NCBI GenBank assembly: GCA_003427395.1
Contig: BFEA01000316.1
Span: forward strand, 43,583-72,640
Length of the DNA: 29,058 bases
DNA from: Chara braunii
Lineage: Eukaryota; Streptophyta; Charophyceae; Charales; Characeae
Direction of reading: 5' to 3'
The position numbers were made by a program, and so were the translations under genes. The notes under the pieces were generated by a model that was not told the DNA's origin, did no database searches, and saw only the letters and a list, made by a program, of their open reading frames with translations. Of this stretch, positions 9,700-17,888 are shown one piece after another. Position 1 is the stretch's first letter; each line of letters begins with the position of its first letter.

Positions 9700-11724
9700 A
9701 CAAACACACATCACTTTTTGGGAGGGCTCTAGTGATTAACAATGTAGTACTGGTCACCTTATGGTACAAATCGGTCTTGTGACCCTTAAGTAGGCCGGCC
9801 CAAAAATCCCTAAAGAGAAAGGTGGTTGCCTACCTATGGAGAGGTGACAGCGAAAACACAAAGACCATCAGTCGGGTGGCCTGGGACTCGGTGGTACAAC
9901 CTAAAGTCCATGGGGGCCTAGGTATCCTGGATCCGATGACTCAAGTGCAAGCACTAAGCCTACAATGGATCCTGCGCTTGATCTTGGTTTTTTCACTTCT
10001 TTAGAGACCATTGGCCCTTGAACAAATTGCCCGACTTGCACCGGAGGCCCCACCATCGGTAGACCCTCTATGCTGGTTGGACGACCGCTATTGGAAAGTA
10101 CCACGAAAAGCACGGGGTGCAGAAACAGTGGAAGGAACAAGGGATGATTTTTGGCCTCGAATAATAAGGATATGGAGAGCTCTGCCCCTCCCGCAACACC
10201 CGGCCCCCGAAAGATGGGAGGAAGTAATAAGGCAACCCCTCTTTGGAAACTGCTGGATTACCAACTCTCGAAGCTAAATTTTCTGCAGTTCGGATCCCCC
10301 CTAGAAGGAAGGGCTGGGTAAAAAGGGGGGTGATGAGGGTAGGGGACCTCTGGGATGGGGAACGCAAAGACTAGAAAGACCTCGATCAAATGAAAGAAAA
10401 ACTGAGATATTGTCGTAACATTGAGGAATCGCTGGGGGAGATTGTAGAGGCATTCCCCCTAGCCTGGCGATCCATCCTATGTAGAGGTCCAAAAATATAG
10501 GAAGGGGACTGGTTAACGAGGGAAGGGGACTCTCATCAGGTGGGGCAAGTTCACCTTGAGCGGCCGGATGACGTGCTTGTGGAGTGGTATTGGGTGGGGA
10601 GAAAGGGAAACTAATAGGCAGTAGGGCGCCTTTCGAATGGATTGATAAGGTGACCCTCCACAGGATCAGGACCCTGGGGGAAGGGGATGAACGCAGAGCA
10701 TACAGGCCGGACGCCCCAATAGCTAAACTCCCCCTGGACCCCATGGAATGGCAATGAAATCCCTCACAAAAGGTAAGATCCACAAACAACAGACGGAAAA
10801 CCGTTAATAACCTGTCAGTAAAGGCCACATATAAGATGCTACGAGTTAAAAGGAACTTGCGGGACGTAGTAATCGATAGGTGGCAGCGACACCTGAATGT
10901 GGATAGGCAGCTGCTATCCCCCATACAATGGTTTCAGGACAACAAGAGCAAACCGGCCAAAATCACGTCCCTTCAGTGGCAGATTGCTCACCGCTGTCTT
11001 CCCACAAATAATTGGATAATCGACCACACTCAGTTGGAACAACAAGGATGGGCTCATCCATGGTGTTCACGCTGCCTCCAAAGCTTCCTGTCCCAAAGGG
11101 AGAATAGAAACAATAGAGCATGTCTTCCTGCAATGTCCGACGGCAGTCCTAACATGGAGATGGTGGGAGAGGGTGTGGAGGCAGATGGTTCCGGACCAAC
11201 GATGGTCAAGGGACTGGAGAGCGATCCTCTTGGGTCATCATCCAGCTCTGCAAGACACGAGCTATGCAAAGAACATGTTTGCTCTGGCAAGGAGGACGGT
11301 GCTATGGGTTCTATGGTGGCAACGCTGTGCAATGACAATGGAAGGAATCAGAGTTGAAGGGGAGGAAAGAAAGGAACAGTTCAAAAACTGCTTCCAGCTT
11401 GAGATTATGCAGAGATGGCGGGAAACGAAATAGGTGTTGGACTCATATCACGGACCAAAAGACATATCAGAAAGGATCTCCAGATTTGCCAACGAATGGT
11501 TGGGTGGACCAAGGGAAGGATGGGTGGCCAGAGTACAGTGGTCGGGCGACATCGAGAGAGATGAACGGACACGAGAAGAGGACCAGCAGGCATCAGTTCC
11601 ACAAGATTACCGCCTCATCTTCAAGGATTGGACATCAATTGACCCCAGCATCCCTATGCGGGGCCCTGAGTATTTCCCAGATCCTTTTCCCCCCCATCCC
11701 TTGGCATTGGAAGTCAGGCTCTAG
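9700..11724 (+). pseudogene. LINE B ORF2 fragment: connector, SH3-like module and zinc-knuckle C-terminus
   Basis: ORF2 resumes after the nested element. It shows LVINNVVLVTLWYKS, VAYLWRGDSEN, WDSVVQPKVHGGLGILDP (about 9871-9935), LCWLDDRYWKVPRK and RQPLFGN. The SH3-like module EGDWL...DDVLVEWYWVG follows at 10501-10759. Then come SVKATYKMLR, PAKITSLQWQIAHRCLPTN (10956-11012), WCSRC and ETIEHVFLQC with TAVLTWRWW (to about 11170). The C-terminus DYRLIFKDWTSIDPSIPMR...FPDPFPPHPLALEVRL ends at 11724. The CCHC pattern is complete across a frameshift, so the ancestral protein had a knuckle here. Several stops and shifts inactivate it. Confidence 0.82.
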
Positions 11725-12118
11725 AAGTTCGGGACAGCGGACAGTAGAGGGTAGGATCGAGGAGAAAGGAAAAGAACGGACCCGCTGGTGCCCCCCAGTG
11801 GTCCCGCCTGGCCCCTGCCCCTCGACCCTCATGGAGAAGATAGCCAGACAAGGGTAAGGAGGCACAGAGCCCAAGAGTCTCTTTAGAAGACAGGGCACTG
11901 TGCCAAGGGGGGAAAAAGGTATAGAGACTGATATGCAGATACCTCAGACAATTGCTCAGTTTTGCTCAGTTTTCTTTCCTAATTTTTCCTAAATTTTTCC
12001 TTCTCAGTCTTCTTTGCTTTTTTTCAGCATAAGACATTTTCAACGCTGTGTAAATAAAGGACGCTGGACCCGGTTTCCAGCAGGTGATGCTCCCCACCAA
12101 TAGATGGAGCGGTTTTTG

Positions 12119-12151
<33 letters not shown>
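11725..12151 (+). other. LINE B 3' UTR and poly(A)
   Basis: H1 GCTGGA...TCCAGC is at 12063-12081 and H2 GCTCC...GGAGC at 12089-12110. GGTTTTTGCTTT then runs into A29. The CAGTCAATC module seen in copies A and C is not recognisable here. Confidence 0.6.
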
Positions 12152-12153
<2 letters not shown>

Positions 12154-12166
12154 TGTATGTATGTGA

Positions 12167-12185
12167 GCTGGAAACTAATTCCAGC
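12167..12185. repeat. Isolated H1-like hairpin
   Basis: A 19-mer GCTGGA...TCCAGC-type inverted repeat (here GCTGGAA/TTCCAGC) is preceded by GTATGTATGTGAG. It lies 16 bp after the LINE B poly(A), in the orientation seen on the plus strand at 6934-6952. It is probably the remnant of another minus-strand LINE tail. Confidence 0.45.
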
Positions 12186-12231
12186 ATCACTATGCTATGA
12201 TGTGTACAGCCAATCTGTATATGTTGGTGAT

Positions 12232-12390
12232 TCCAAAGAGAGCAGAGGCATTGATTACTTCCCCACAGGGGGGAAGGATTGACCTTCTGCTCATGAATCC
12301 CTATTCAAATGATATGAATAGTTGTCTTATCGCACATATTCTCACCAGGAAAGATAAATGTGATCACCAACAGTCGTTTCATGCTTAGGA
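12232..12390 (+). pseudogene. Possible tiny endonuclease fragment
   Basis: A 63-codon frame contains GGRIDLLLMNPYSNDM, reminiscent of the SRIDLILxSEDL motif of the LINE endonuclease. Nothing else of the domain is present, so the match may be chance. Confidence 0.2.
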
Positions 12391-12394
12391 GTAA

Positions 12395-12658
12395 GGGCAG
12401 GACGGAAATAAGTCGCTTCGGCGCCTGCGGTGTCTGAAGCTAGGGTCTAGGGTCTCTTGGGGTGACTGAGGGGGGTCTAAGATAAGGGTCGTCGGAGTCC
12501 CGCCTGATATTCGGATAGAACTGTCTGGTGGCTATATAAGGCTTAGACCCTAGGGGAAGGGCAGGACGGAAATAAGTCGCTTCGTCGCCTACGATGTCTG
12601 AACTTAGGGTCTAGAGTCTCGTGGGGCCTAACTTAGGGTCTAGAGTCTCTTGGGGCCT
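12395..12658. repeat. Duplicated 68-bp repeat with a TATA-like spacer
   Basis: The block 12395-12462 (GGGCAGGACGGAAATAAGTC...) recurs at 12559-12626 with about 90% identity by eye. Its last ~30 bp recur again at 12629-12658. The spacer holds GCTATATAAGG at 12531-12541. The spacing (164 bp) could reflect a tandem satellite or a very short LTR-like pair. No coding sequence is seen. Confidence 0.55.
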
Positions 12659-12659
12659 G

Positions 12660-13008
12660 TGGTAGATTGTCGGTCTGGCGTCCGAAGTTCCTGTTCGACA
12701 AGGCTCGTTCGACTCCGCTTCCACCACGGCTGGGTAACCTATCAGCCCTGGTGCCTATCACTGCTGTTCGGTCCAAGTTACCTGCCCTGTTGGTGGGGTA
12801 ATGGTCCTGAGTGCTGGTCACACTGAGGTAGGATAGTGGGATAGGTGGTGCGCTAGGAGCATTGACGTAAGGATGGGATGGGAGGTGGTCCCATATTCCA
12901 GGACACCCGCGGTCTACTACTCCAGGTGATCACTGTGTACTCAGTGACTGGCCTCTACAACCCCATGGACTTTTGGTTTGATAAAAAAGAAAAAAGAAAA
13001 AAAAAAAG
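12660..13008. repeat. Repeat P, first copy, with A-rich end
   Basis: It contains CGACAAGGCTCG (12696-12707), then TTCGACTCC, resembling a Pol III B box, and GGCTGGG. It ends in an impure A-rich tract (12980-13008). The same order (CGACAAGGCTCG, GCTTC, GGCTGGG, A-run) recurs at 16022-16228, which suggests a small retroposon family. Confidence 0.4.
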
Positions 13009-13289
13009 GAGTTGTGGGATGGAGAGATGAACAGCGATCAACCCTAATCACCCTAATCAACCCTACTCAGCGCAGGGAGATCATCTATCCTATCCCCATC
13101 CGATGGCAGAGAATGAGACCCGAATCCGCCTGAAAAAACACCTGGAAAAACACCAGGTAGGGGTGGGGGAAAACAGTAAACCTTACCATCAAACTCAAGC
13201 CCCACTTCACCAGCCGCGGAACGCTGCTAATTCCCTCCCACTGCATGGCTGGCGGCATCTCCCCCATGTTGCTGATACAGGGTTTGGAT

Positions 13290-13560
13290 GCACAATAACC
13301 CCTCTCCGCCCTGCTGCTCCCGTGGTTACCGTCGCCGCCATCCTCATGTTTGTTGTCGATCTTCTTGCAGTTATTGTTGTAGTTGTCGTTGTTGTCTGCG
13401 CCATCGTTGCTGTTGTTGTTGTTCTCTCCCATCTCCTCGTTGTTGTTTCTGTTGTTGTTATTGTTGTTGTTGTTATTATCATCCTTCTCGTCCTTGTCGC
13501 CAATTTCGACCAATCCCAGCTCACCGTCGTCGTCGTCGTTGTTGTTGTTGTCCGCCTTCC
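13290..13560. repeat. GTT/GTC-rich trinucleotide low-complexity tract
   Basis: Imperfect (GTT)n/(GTC)n dominates 13340-13560. Its six frames give poly-Val, poly-Leu, poly-Cys, poly-Thr and, on the minus strand, poly-Asn/Asp. The minus-strand frame 13085-13615 (176 codons, Asn/Asp-rich centre, hydrophobic C-terminal part) could be a fragment of an Asn-rich protein. With all frames open across the repeat there is no real evidence for coding. Confidence 0.6.
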
Positions 13561-13887
13561 AACCCTTCTCTCCAATCTCATCAATTCCTTGCCTCTCTTC
13601 CACCGCAAGCACCACCTCACTTAGTTGTTTGTCACTGGACGCTCAGTAGCAAAAGCAACCTACTCCGAAAAAATTGGCGCCACTGATACTTTCCATCGGT
13701 GGCTCCCGGCCTTTGAATTCAAATTTAGCGGCCAGCCACTGAAACATCATGTCTGTATTGAGGATCATTGATGTTCTCTTTCTGCTTGCCCGGGATAAGT
13801 ACTAACCCGACTGGTGCCCCCCAGAATAGAAGGGGCTGAGTGTTAAAAAAATAATAAAAACAAAAAGGAAAGAAAGGAGGGATAATT

Positions 13888-14240
13888 TGCAAAATACCCC
13901 CATAATTTGAGATATATGCCAAAATGCCCCTGAAAGATGTGGGTAGAGCAGAATGCCTTTTGGGCCGAAATCTTTGTTGTTGTGCCCCCGTCAGGCAATC
14001 TGGACCTCTCCCTTTGGGCCTTGGCCTTTTGCAATAGCAACTAGGAAAAGTTGCCAAGTACTGGGGCATTTTGTAAAGTTAGACGGTGCCCAGTAAGGGT
14101 ATATTGCAAAGATGGGGGTTCAACCGACGCCAGGGGTATTTCACAAAACAAAACAGATATTTTGTCAGAGGGGTATTCCGGTGTACTCACATCTTTCCGG
14201 GGCATTTTGGCATATATCTCAACTTATGGGCGTATTTTAG
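13888..14240. mobile_element. ~350-bp MITE with ~65-bp terminal inverted repeats
   Basis: The left end (13890-13955) reads AAAATACCCCCATAA then TTGAGATATATGCC, AAAATGCCCC and GAAAGATGTG. The reverse complement of the right end (about 14170-14240) reads AAAATACGCCCATAA, the same TTGAGATATATGCC, AAAATGCCCC and GAAAGATGTG. Short internal pieces are diverged. Long TIRs with a GCAAAATGCCCC-type sequence fit Mutator-like MITEs in general. No target-site duplication was recognised. Confidence 0.7.
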
Positions 14241-14269
14241 ATCATCCCAAGAAAGAAAAAAAGTACAGT

Positions 14270-14340
14270 CCACTCGGTGTAGCTCAGTTGGTAAGGCATT
14301 CAAGCGGCACTCAGGAGGGCGTGGGTTCAACAACGACCAT
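14270..14340 (+). repeat. tRNA-derived unit S1 (SINE head)
   Basis: The A-box-like TAGCTCAGTTGGTAAGGC is at 14280-14297 and the B-box-like GGTTCAACAAC at 14324-14334, at tRNA-like spacing. The acceptor stem does not close properly, so this is a tRNA-derived Pol III unit rather than a tRNA gene. Confidence 0.5.
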
Positions 14341-14735
14341 TTTGTCAAAATGGACATCATTTATTTTTTGAACGAAATTGAGGCCGAGTTTTCTGGCCAA
14401 AAACTGTCAAAATTTGTTGTTCCTGAGGGTCCAGCGTTTACAAACGCTGGACCCTCAAGAACAACAAATTTTGACGAGTTTTCGGCCAAAAAACTCAGTT
14501 TCAATGTCGTCCTGCCTGGAAGTGCCTGGTCTCAAGCGAGGTCCATGTACAGCGNNNNNNNNNNNNNNNNNNNNNNNNNNNNNNNNNNNNNNNNTCAAGC
14601 GAGGTCCATGTACAGCGAGGGGGTCCAGCGTTATACCCTCAGAAACAACAAATTTTGACGAGTTTTCGGCCAAAAAACTCAGTTTCAATTTCGTTCAAAA
14701 AAGAAAAAAAATGTCCATTTTGACGAAATGGCAGT
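14336..14735. mobile_element. Foldback element around an assembly gap
   Basis: The left arm (about 14338-14450: TTTTGTCAAAATGGACAT, TTTTTTGAACGAAATTGA, GGCCAAAAACTG, AATTTGTTGTT, GGGTCCAGCG) is inverted in 14451-14515. It is inverted again, to its full length, in 14622-14735. The GTCCAGCGTTT/AAACGCTGGAC centre at 14430-14454 is nearly perfect. The second right arm lies beyond the N gap. Confidence 0.65.
14555..14594. other. 40-base assembly gap flanked by an exact 23-bp duplication
   Basis: The 23 bp immediately left of the Ns (14532-14554) are identical to the 23 bp immediately right (14595-14617). This is typical of two contig ends that actually overlap and were left unmerged. Confidence 0.85.
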
Positions 14736-14814
14736 TGAACTCCCATTGCCCCCACGATAGTGCCTGTGGCATGTTTGGCGTCTTACGTTCGAGACGGCCA
14801 GTTGGTAAAAGCAT

Positions 14815-14885
14815 GTGCATGGTAGCTCAGTTGACAGAGCTCTGGTGTTGCAACGTGGAGGTTGCGGATTCGACTTTGTCAGGCC
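14815..14885 (+). repeat. tRNA-derived unit S2 (SINE head)
   Basis: TAGCTCAGTTGACAGAGCTC lies at 14823-14842 (A box) and GGATTCGACTT at 14866-14876 (B box). The A-to-B segment (CTCTGGTGTTGCAAC...TGGAG) aligns with that of S3, so S2 and S3 belong to one family. The ends do not form an acceptor stem. Confidence 0.5.
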
Positions 14886-14972
14886 GCAATTTCCCCCAAG
14901 CACAATTGGTTGGTGTAGATTGCACCCCGCGTACTTGCCCCGAGCCTGGCATAGCACCTTTACAAACTAATA

Positions 14973-15040
14973 ACCTCAATAGCTTAGTGGGTAGAGCTCT
15001 GATATCATAACTTGGAGATCCCGGGTTCAACTCAAATACA
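14973..15040 (+). repeat. tRNA-derived unit S3 (SINE head)
   Basis: TAGCTTAGTGGGTAGAGC lies at 14980-14997 and GGTTCAACTC at 15024-15033. The central ATCATAA could have been a CAT anticodon loop, so descent from a methionine tRNA is possible. No closed acceptor stem or CCA-adjacent terminator was seen. Confidence 0.5.
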
Positions 15041-15076
15041 CAACACATAACACATAACTCATGGGGGGGATGGGCT

Positions 15077-15152
15077 GGAGGTTTTCCCTGGCAGGAATCA
15101 GCCCTGTGGCGAACTGGTGCGACGGTTACGGACCGATAACCCTGCCCCCTCC
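15077..15152 (+). repeat. Structured unit M1 (tRNA-sized)
   Basis: The unit is 76 nt, closed by GGAGG (15077) and CCTCC (15148). It has inner stems CAGG/CCTG and GGTTA/TAACC. It is a direct repeat of M2 (15715-15786), and the two bracket the U1-U5 array. It does not match a canonical tRNA. Confidence 0.55.
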
Positions 15153-15189
15153 ATACTATGCTCATTCATTTCTATACCTGATCGGTACA

Positions 15190-15682
15190 CAGGCTGGTCT
15201 AGAGTTGCTTAGGTAGGACAGTACCTGGGGTGGCTCCGAGGAAACATTCTGTTCCAGACTAGTTTGGAGTGACACACAGGCTAGTCTAGAGTTGGCTTAG
15301 GTACTGACACTGGCTACAGTGGCTACGTGGAAACATTCGGTTCCGGACTAGCCTGGACCATATAATCCAACCATGCAGTAATCCCGATAGGTACTCTGGG
15401 CGGTCTAGAGTTGGCATAGGTGAGACGGTGCCTAGGGTGGCTCCGAGGAAACATTCGATTCCGGGCTAGCCTGGAGTGGCACTCAGGTTGGTCTAGAGTT
15501 GGCTTAGGGACGCTGCCTATGGTGGCTCCGAGGAAACATTCGGTTCCTGACTGGCCCAGAGTGGCACTCATACCAACTGTAAAAACATCATCCCAATAGG
15601 CGCCCAGACTGGTCTAGAGTTGACTTAGGTGAGACATTGACTACGGTGGCTCCGCGGAAACATTCGGTTCCGGACTGGCCTG
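15190..15682 (+). repeat. Tandem array of five tRNA-sized structured units (U1-U5)
   Basis: Units lie at 15190-15266, 15277-15355, 15396-15473, 15484-15558 and 15605-15682 (75-79 nt). Each is closed by a 10-nt terminal stem. U2 is CAGGCTAGTC/GACTAGCCTG, perfect. U1 pairs 10/10 with three G-U pairs, U5 9/10, U4 8/10 and U3 7/10. All contain TAGAGTTG, TTAGG and GGAAACATTCG, with a GGAA/TTCC inner stem. Starts are spaced 87, 119, 88 and 121 bp, so the real period is a ~207-bp dimer. U3 shows TTCGATTCC, close to a B box. A transcribed RNA or a tRNA-derived satellite are both possible. Confidence 0.6.
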
Positions 15683-15714
15683 GGATCATAAACTCAGGAC
15701 TAATAATAACCAAC

Positions 15715-15786
15715 GGAGGTCTTTCCTGGCAGGAATCGGCCCTGCCGCAAACTGGTGTGGGTTACGGAATCGATAACCTTGCCTCC
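15715..15786 (+). repeat. Structured unit M2 (tRNA-sized)
   Basis: The unit is 72 nt with terminal GGAGG/CCTCC, inner GGCAGG/CCTGCC and GGTTA/TAACC stems. It is homologous to M1, and in M2 the middle stem is longer (6 bp) and perfect. Confidence 0.55.
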
Positions 15787-15861
15787 TCAGCATGAACAAT
15801 AACACAACCCCTAATGCGGCAATAATAGTAGGCTATGCTAGGAACATGGCGCCCGGGTTGG

Positions 15862-15954
15862 GTCAGACGGGCTGTCTCAGGTAAGACCTTGGTCAGTGTA
15901 GAACCACTAGACACTGCCTAGGGAAAGGCTCTAAGGAATATTGGTTGTCTGACC
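15862..15954 (+). repeat. Diverged sixth structured unit
   Basis: GGTCAGAC (15862-15869) pairs perfectly with GTCTGACC (15947-15954). Inside are CTCAGGTAAGACCTTG and GGCTCTAAGGAA, aligned with the U-unit core, plus a CAGTGT/ACACTG hairpin. A7 follows the unit. Confidence 0.4.
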
Positions 15955-16021
15955 AAAAAAAACTGGGCTGGTGCTCATTAGGAAAAAAGACAGAACGATC
16001 ATGCTTGGCGACCTAAGTGCC

Positions 16022-16228
16022 CGTGCGACAAGGCTCGCTGGATAGTGCTTCAACTAGGGCTGGGAGAGGTTTGTCATGGCCTAGCGCTGATGTCTGCAAC
16101 CTATGTCAAGTATACCCGAGAGGGGCCCGTAGATGAGGAAGAAGAGGTTATGCTAAGGAAGCAGAAAGATGAGGTAGGTAGGGGTGGGTCCTGTGAGCAC
16201 CCAAAAAAAAAAAAAAAAAAAAAAAAAA
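16022..16228. repeat. Repeat P, second copy, with A-run
   Basis: CGACAAGGCTCG at 16026-16037 is identical to 12696-12707. It is followed by GCTTCAAC, GGGCTGGG and, further on, an A26 run (16203-16228). The short frames across it carry no recognisable domain. Confidence 0.4.
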
Positions 16229-16340
16229 GAAGGGAAAAAGTACATCTATCTATTTATTAAAAGAAAATTATGGCTGGAGGAATGACTCACTGCAGGCACC
16301 TGACGTGGGTCAGAGCTGAATAATATTTAACTTAGGGCCA

Positions 16341-16492
16341 GATCCCACTGGCAAAGAGGATTGGAATAAGTCTGAATCAGGACGTGTTCCAGGAAGAGAT
16401 GCAGAAAAGCAGATCAATTACAGTTTTTTTCACCTCTCCACAAACACGTCCAGATTCAGACACTTATTCCAATAGTTTTGCCCAGTGGGATC
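16341..16492. mobile_element. Foldback element F1 (152 bp)
   Basis: The terminal inverted repeat GATCCCACTGG (16341-16351) with CCAGTGGGATC (16482-16492) is perfect. The arms continue as ATTGGAATAAGT, CTGAATC and GGACGTGTT on both sides. The whole unit could fold into one long hairpin. It is related to F2 and F3 within the next 650 bp. Confidence 0.7.
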
Positions 16493-16689
16493 TCTCCCCT
16501 AGGGAGAAAAAGAAAACCGAAAAAGAGATGCAAGGGTTCAATTGCTTGTGTAGCTTGAGTTTTGACTCGGGCGGCTGAGGTGGAGGGGTCAGGGCTAAGG
16601 CTGCATAATTCATAACTTGGGCGAATTTCAAAGCTAAACTGGATGCAAGAGGCCAAATGCCCATGCAGCCAAATGCCCATGGAACTATC

Positions 16690-16764
16690 TTTTTTTTTTT
16701 TTTTTTTTTCGCTTGGTTTGCATGGAATTTATGTGAGTGAGTGAGTGAGTGAGTGAGTGAGTGA
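16690..16764. repeat. Poly(T) tract and (GTGA)8 microsatellite
   Basis: A T20 run (16690-16709) is followed by GTGA repeated eight times at 16733-16764. Confidence 0.85.
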
Positions 16765-16788
16765 CATGGGGCCATGGGCTTGGCCAAG

Positions 16789-16943
16789 GTCCCACAGCAA
16801 AGAGGATCGAATTAAGCTTTCGAATCTGAATGGGTTTGGCTCAGAGATGCATAAAAGCAGATCAATCTGGATTTTCTGCACTTCTCTGCTATAATCACGT
16901 CCAGATTCAGGCGTTCAATCCAAACTCCTTTGCTAGTGGTACC
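16789..16943. mobile_element. Foldback element F2 (155 bp)
   Basis: The left end reads GGTCCCACAGCAAAGAGGAT. The reverse complement of the right end reads GGTACCACTAGCAAAGGAGT. Both arms then show GAATCTG-type blocks, and GATGCATAAAAGCAGATC / AGTGCAGAAAATCCAGATT near the centre. It is the same family as F1. Confidence 0.6.
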
Positions 16944-17009
16944 TCCCCCCTGGACACCAACTCAAACCATCACCACCTTCCCACCTCTCCCATTCCTCCA
17001 TAGTGCTGA

Positions 17010-17130
17010 GGTCTCAGGAGCAAAGAGGATTGGATTCAGCTCCTGAATAGATGCAGAAAACCATTTCAATTGGGATTTTCTGCACCTCTTTGCAGAAAGC
17101 CTCCACATCCAGGCGCATCTCTGAAAAAAG
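17010..17130. mobile_element. Foldback element F3 (partial)
   Basis: GCAAAGAGGATTGGATTCAG, a GATGCAGAAAA block and CAATTGGGATTTTCTGCACC repeat the F1/F2 layout. The centre (17050-17088) folds back well, but the outer right arm is missing or diverged. Confidence 0.45.
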
Positions 17131-17213
17131 TGTTGGGATATGTGCCCATCGTTTAACACTGGGAATGCTGGTGTATAGGGAGCTTCAACCCAAAAATGTG
17201 GCCCCCTTTTTAA

Positions 17214-17412
17214 ACCACCAGTACCTCGCTCAGGTATTGAATCCGAGCCTCCCAGCACGCTGCGCGCCAAGTCCTGCCGAACCGCCGTCGNAATTTTCTT
17301 TTTCGTTTTGCCTGCGGCCTCCAGCCAATGCGGTCTGGCAGGCCGAAGCCCAAATGGCGCGGCGCGTATACGGGAAGCGCCGTGGCCGATAGCTGGGCCA
17401 GGTACTGGTGGC
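17214..17412. mobile_element. 199-bp MITE with 13-bp TIRs at TTAA (piggyBac-like)
   Basis: ACCACCAGTACCT (17214-17226) and the inverse of GCCACCAGTACCT (17400-17412) form the ends, and pairing extends weakly to CAG. TTAA lies directly outside both ends (17210-17213 and 17413-17416), as expected for a TTAA target duplication. The same 13-mer next to TTAA occurs at 28923. One N lies at 17291. No ORF is present. Confidence 0.65.
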
Positions 17413-17416
17413 TTAA

Positions 17417-17888
17417 CACTCAGTCTGGGAATGCCCATCGAATAGCATAGTTTACTAGTCTGTGTTACGGTGTGGGACTGTTAGGAACTTTTGATTGTAT
17501 TTTATACGGACGGTGGGATGATGCATCCTGTCATTTAGGGCAGAGAGCTGTAAGGGTCGGAGTCCGTTTTCTCACTGGTTTAGAGTTGCTTTAGGGGTCC
17601 CGTGCCAGATGGAGGGAGAGGCAATACGGTGTAGTTTACTAACTAACGTCGTTTTTATGGCATAGAATACTATTCGTCTTTTGCCGCCTCACCGAATACT
17701 ATTCGTATTTTTCCACCTCACCTACAGCGAGTCTCACGGCGACTCCAAGGGTGTTTATGGCCCTCTCTCCGCTGGTCTGTGGATATGCACAAAGGACAAA
17801 TATCATCACAGCGGTGTTTTTTTTTTTTTTTTTTTTTTTTTTTAANCTACAGTGTTCTATGGTGTTGATGGTAGAGAGATGGGGATCA
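17417..17888. other. Unassigned stretch with a T-run
   Basis: There is no gene here. The segment CACTGGTTTAGAGTTGCTTTAGG at 17573-17595 resembles the start of the U units at 15190-15682. A T26 run at 17818-17843 precedes the single N at 17846. Confidence 0.35.

Larger units (their letters stand above)
7140..12151 (+). mobile_element. LINE copy B: 5'-truncated, interrupted by a nested element
   Basis: Clear homology begins in the C-terminal endonuclease (about 7243) and runs to the end of ORF2 (stop after 11724). A 3' UTR with H1 (12063-12081) and H2 (12089-12110) follows, then A29 (12123-12151). H3 is absent, so this tail ends earlier than that of copy A. It is interrupted at 9218-9699 by a 0.48-kb GC-capped element. 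The exact 5' border lies somewhere in 7139-7243. Confidence 0.85.

Noticed and set aside
13085-13624. Asn/Asp-rich (minus) or Val-rich (plus) protein gene
   Set aside because: All six frames stay open because of the GTT/GTC repeat, so ORF length is no evidence of coding.
14086-15010. Frames of 190 and 210 codons
   Set aside because: They read through 40 Ns and an inverted repeat and only reflect absence of stops.
14978-15040. Functional tRNA-Met gene
   Set aside because: A/B boxes and a possible CAT loop are present, but acceptor and anticodon stems do not close.
15190-15682. CRISPR array
   Set aside because: The repeated parts are long and diverged, the spacing alternates, and the context is eukaryotic repeats; it is a structured tandem repeat.
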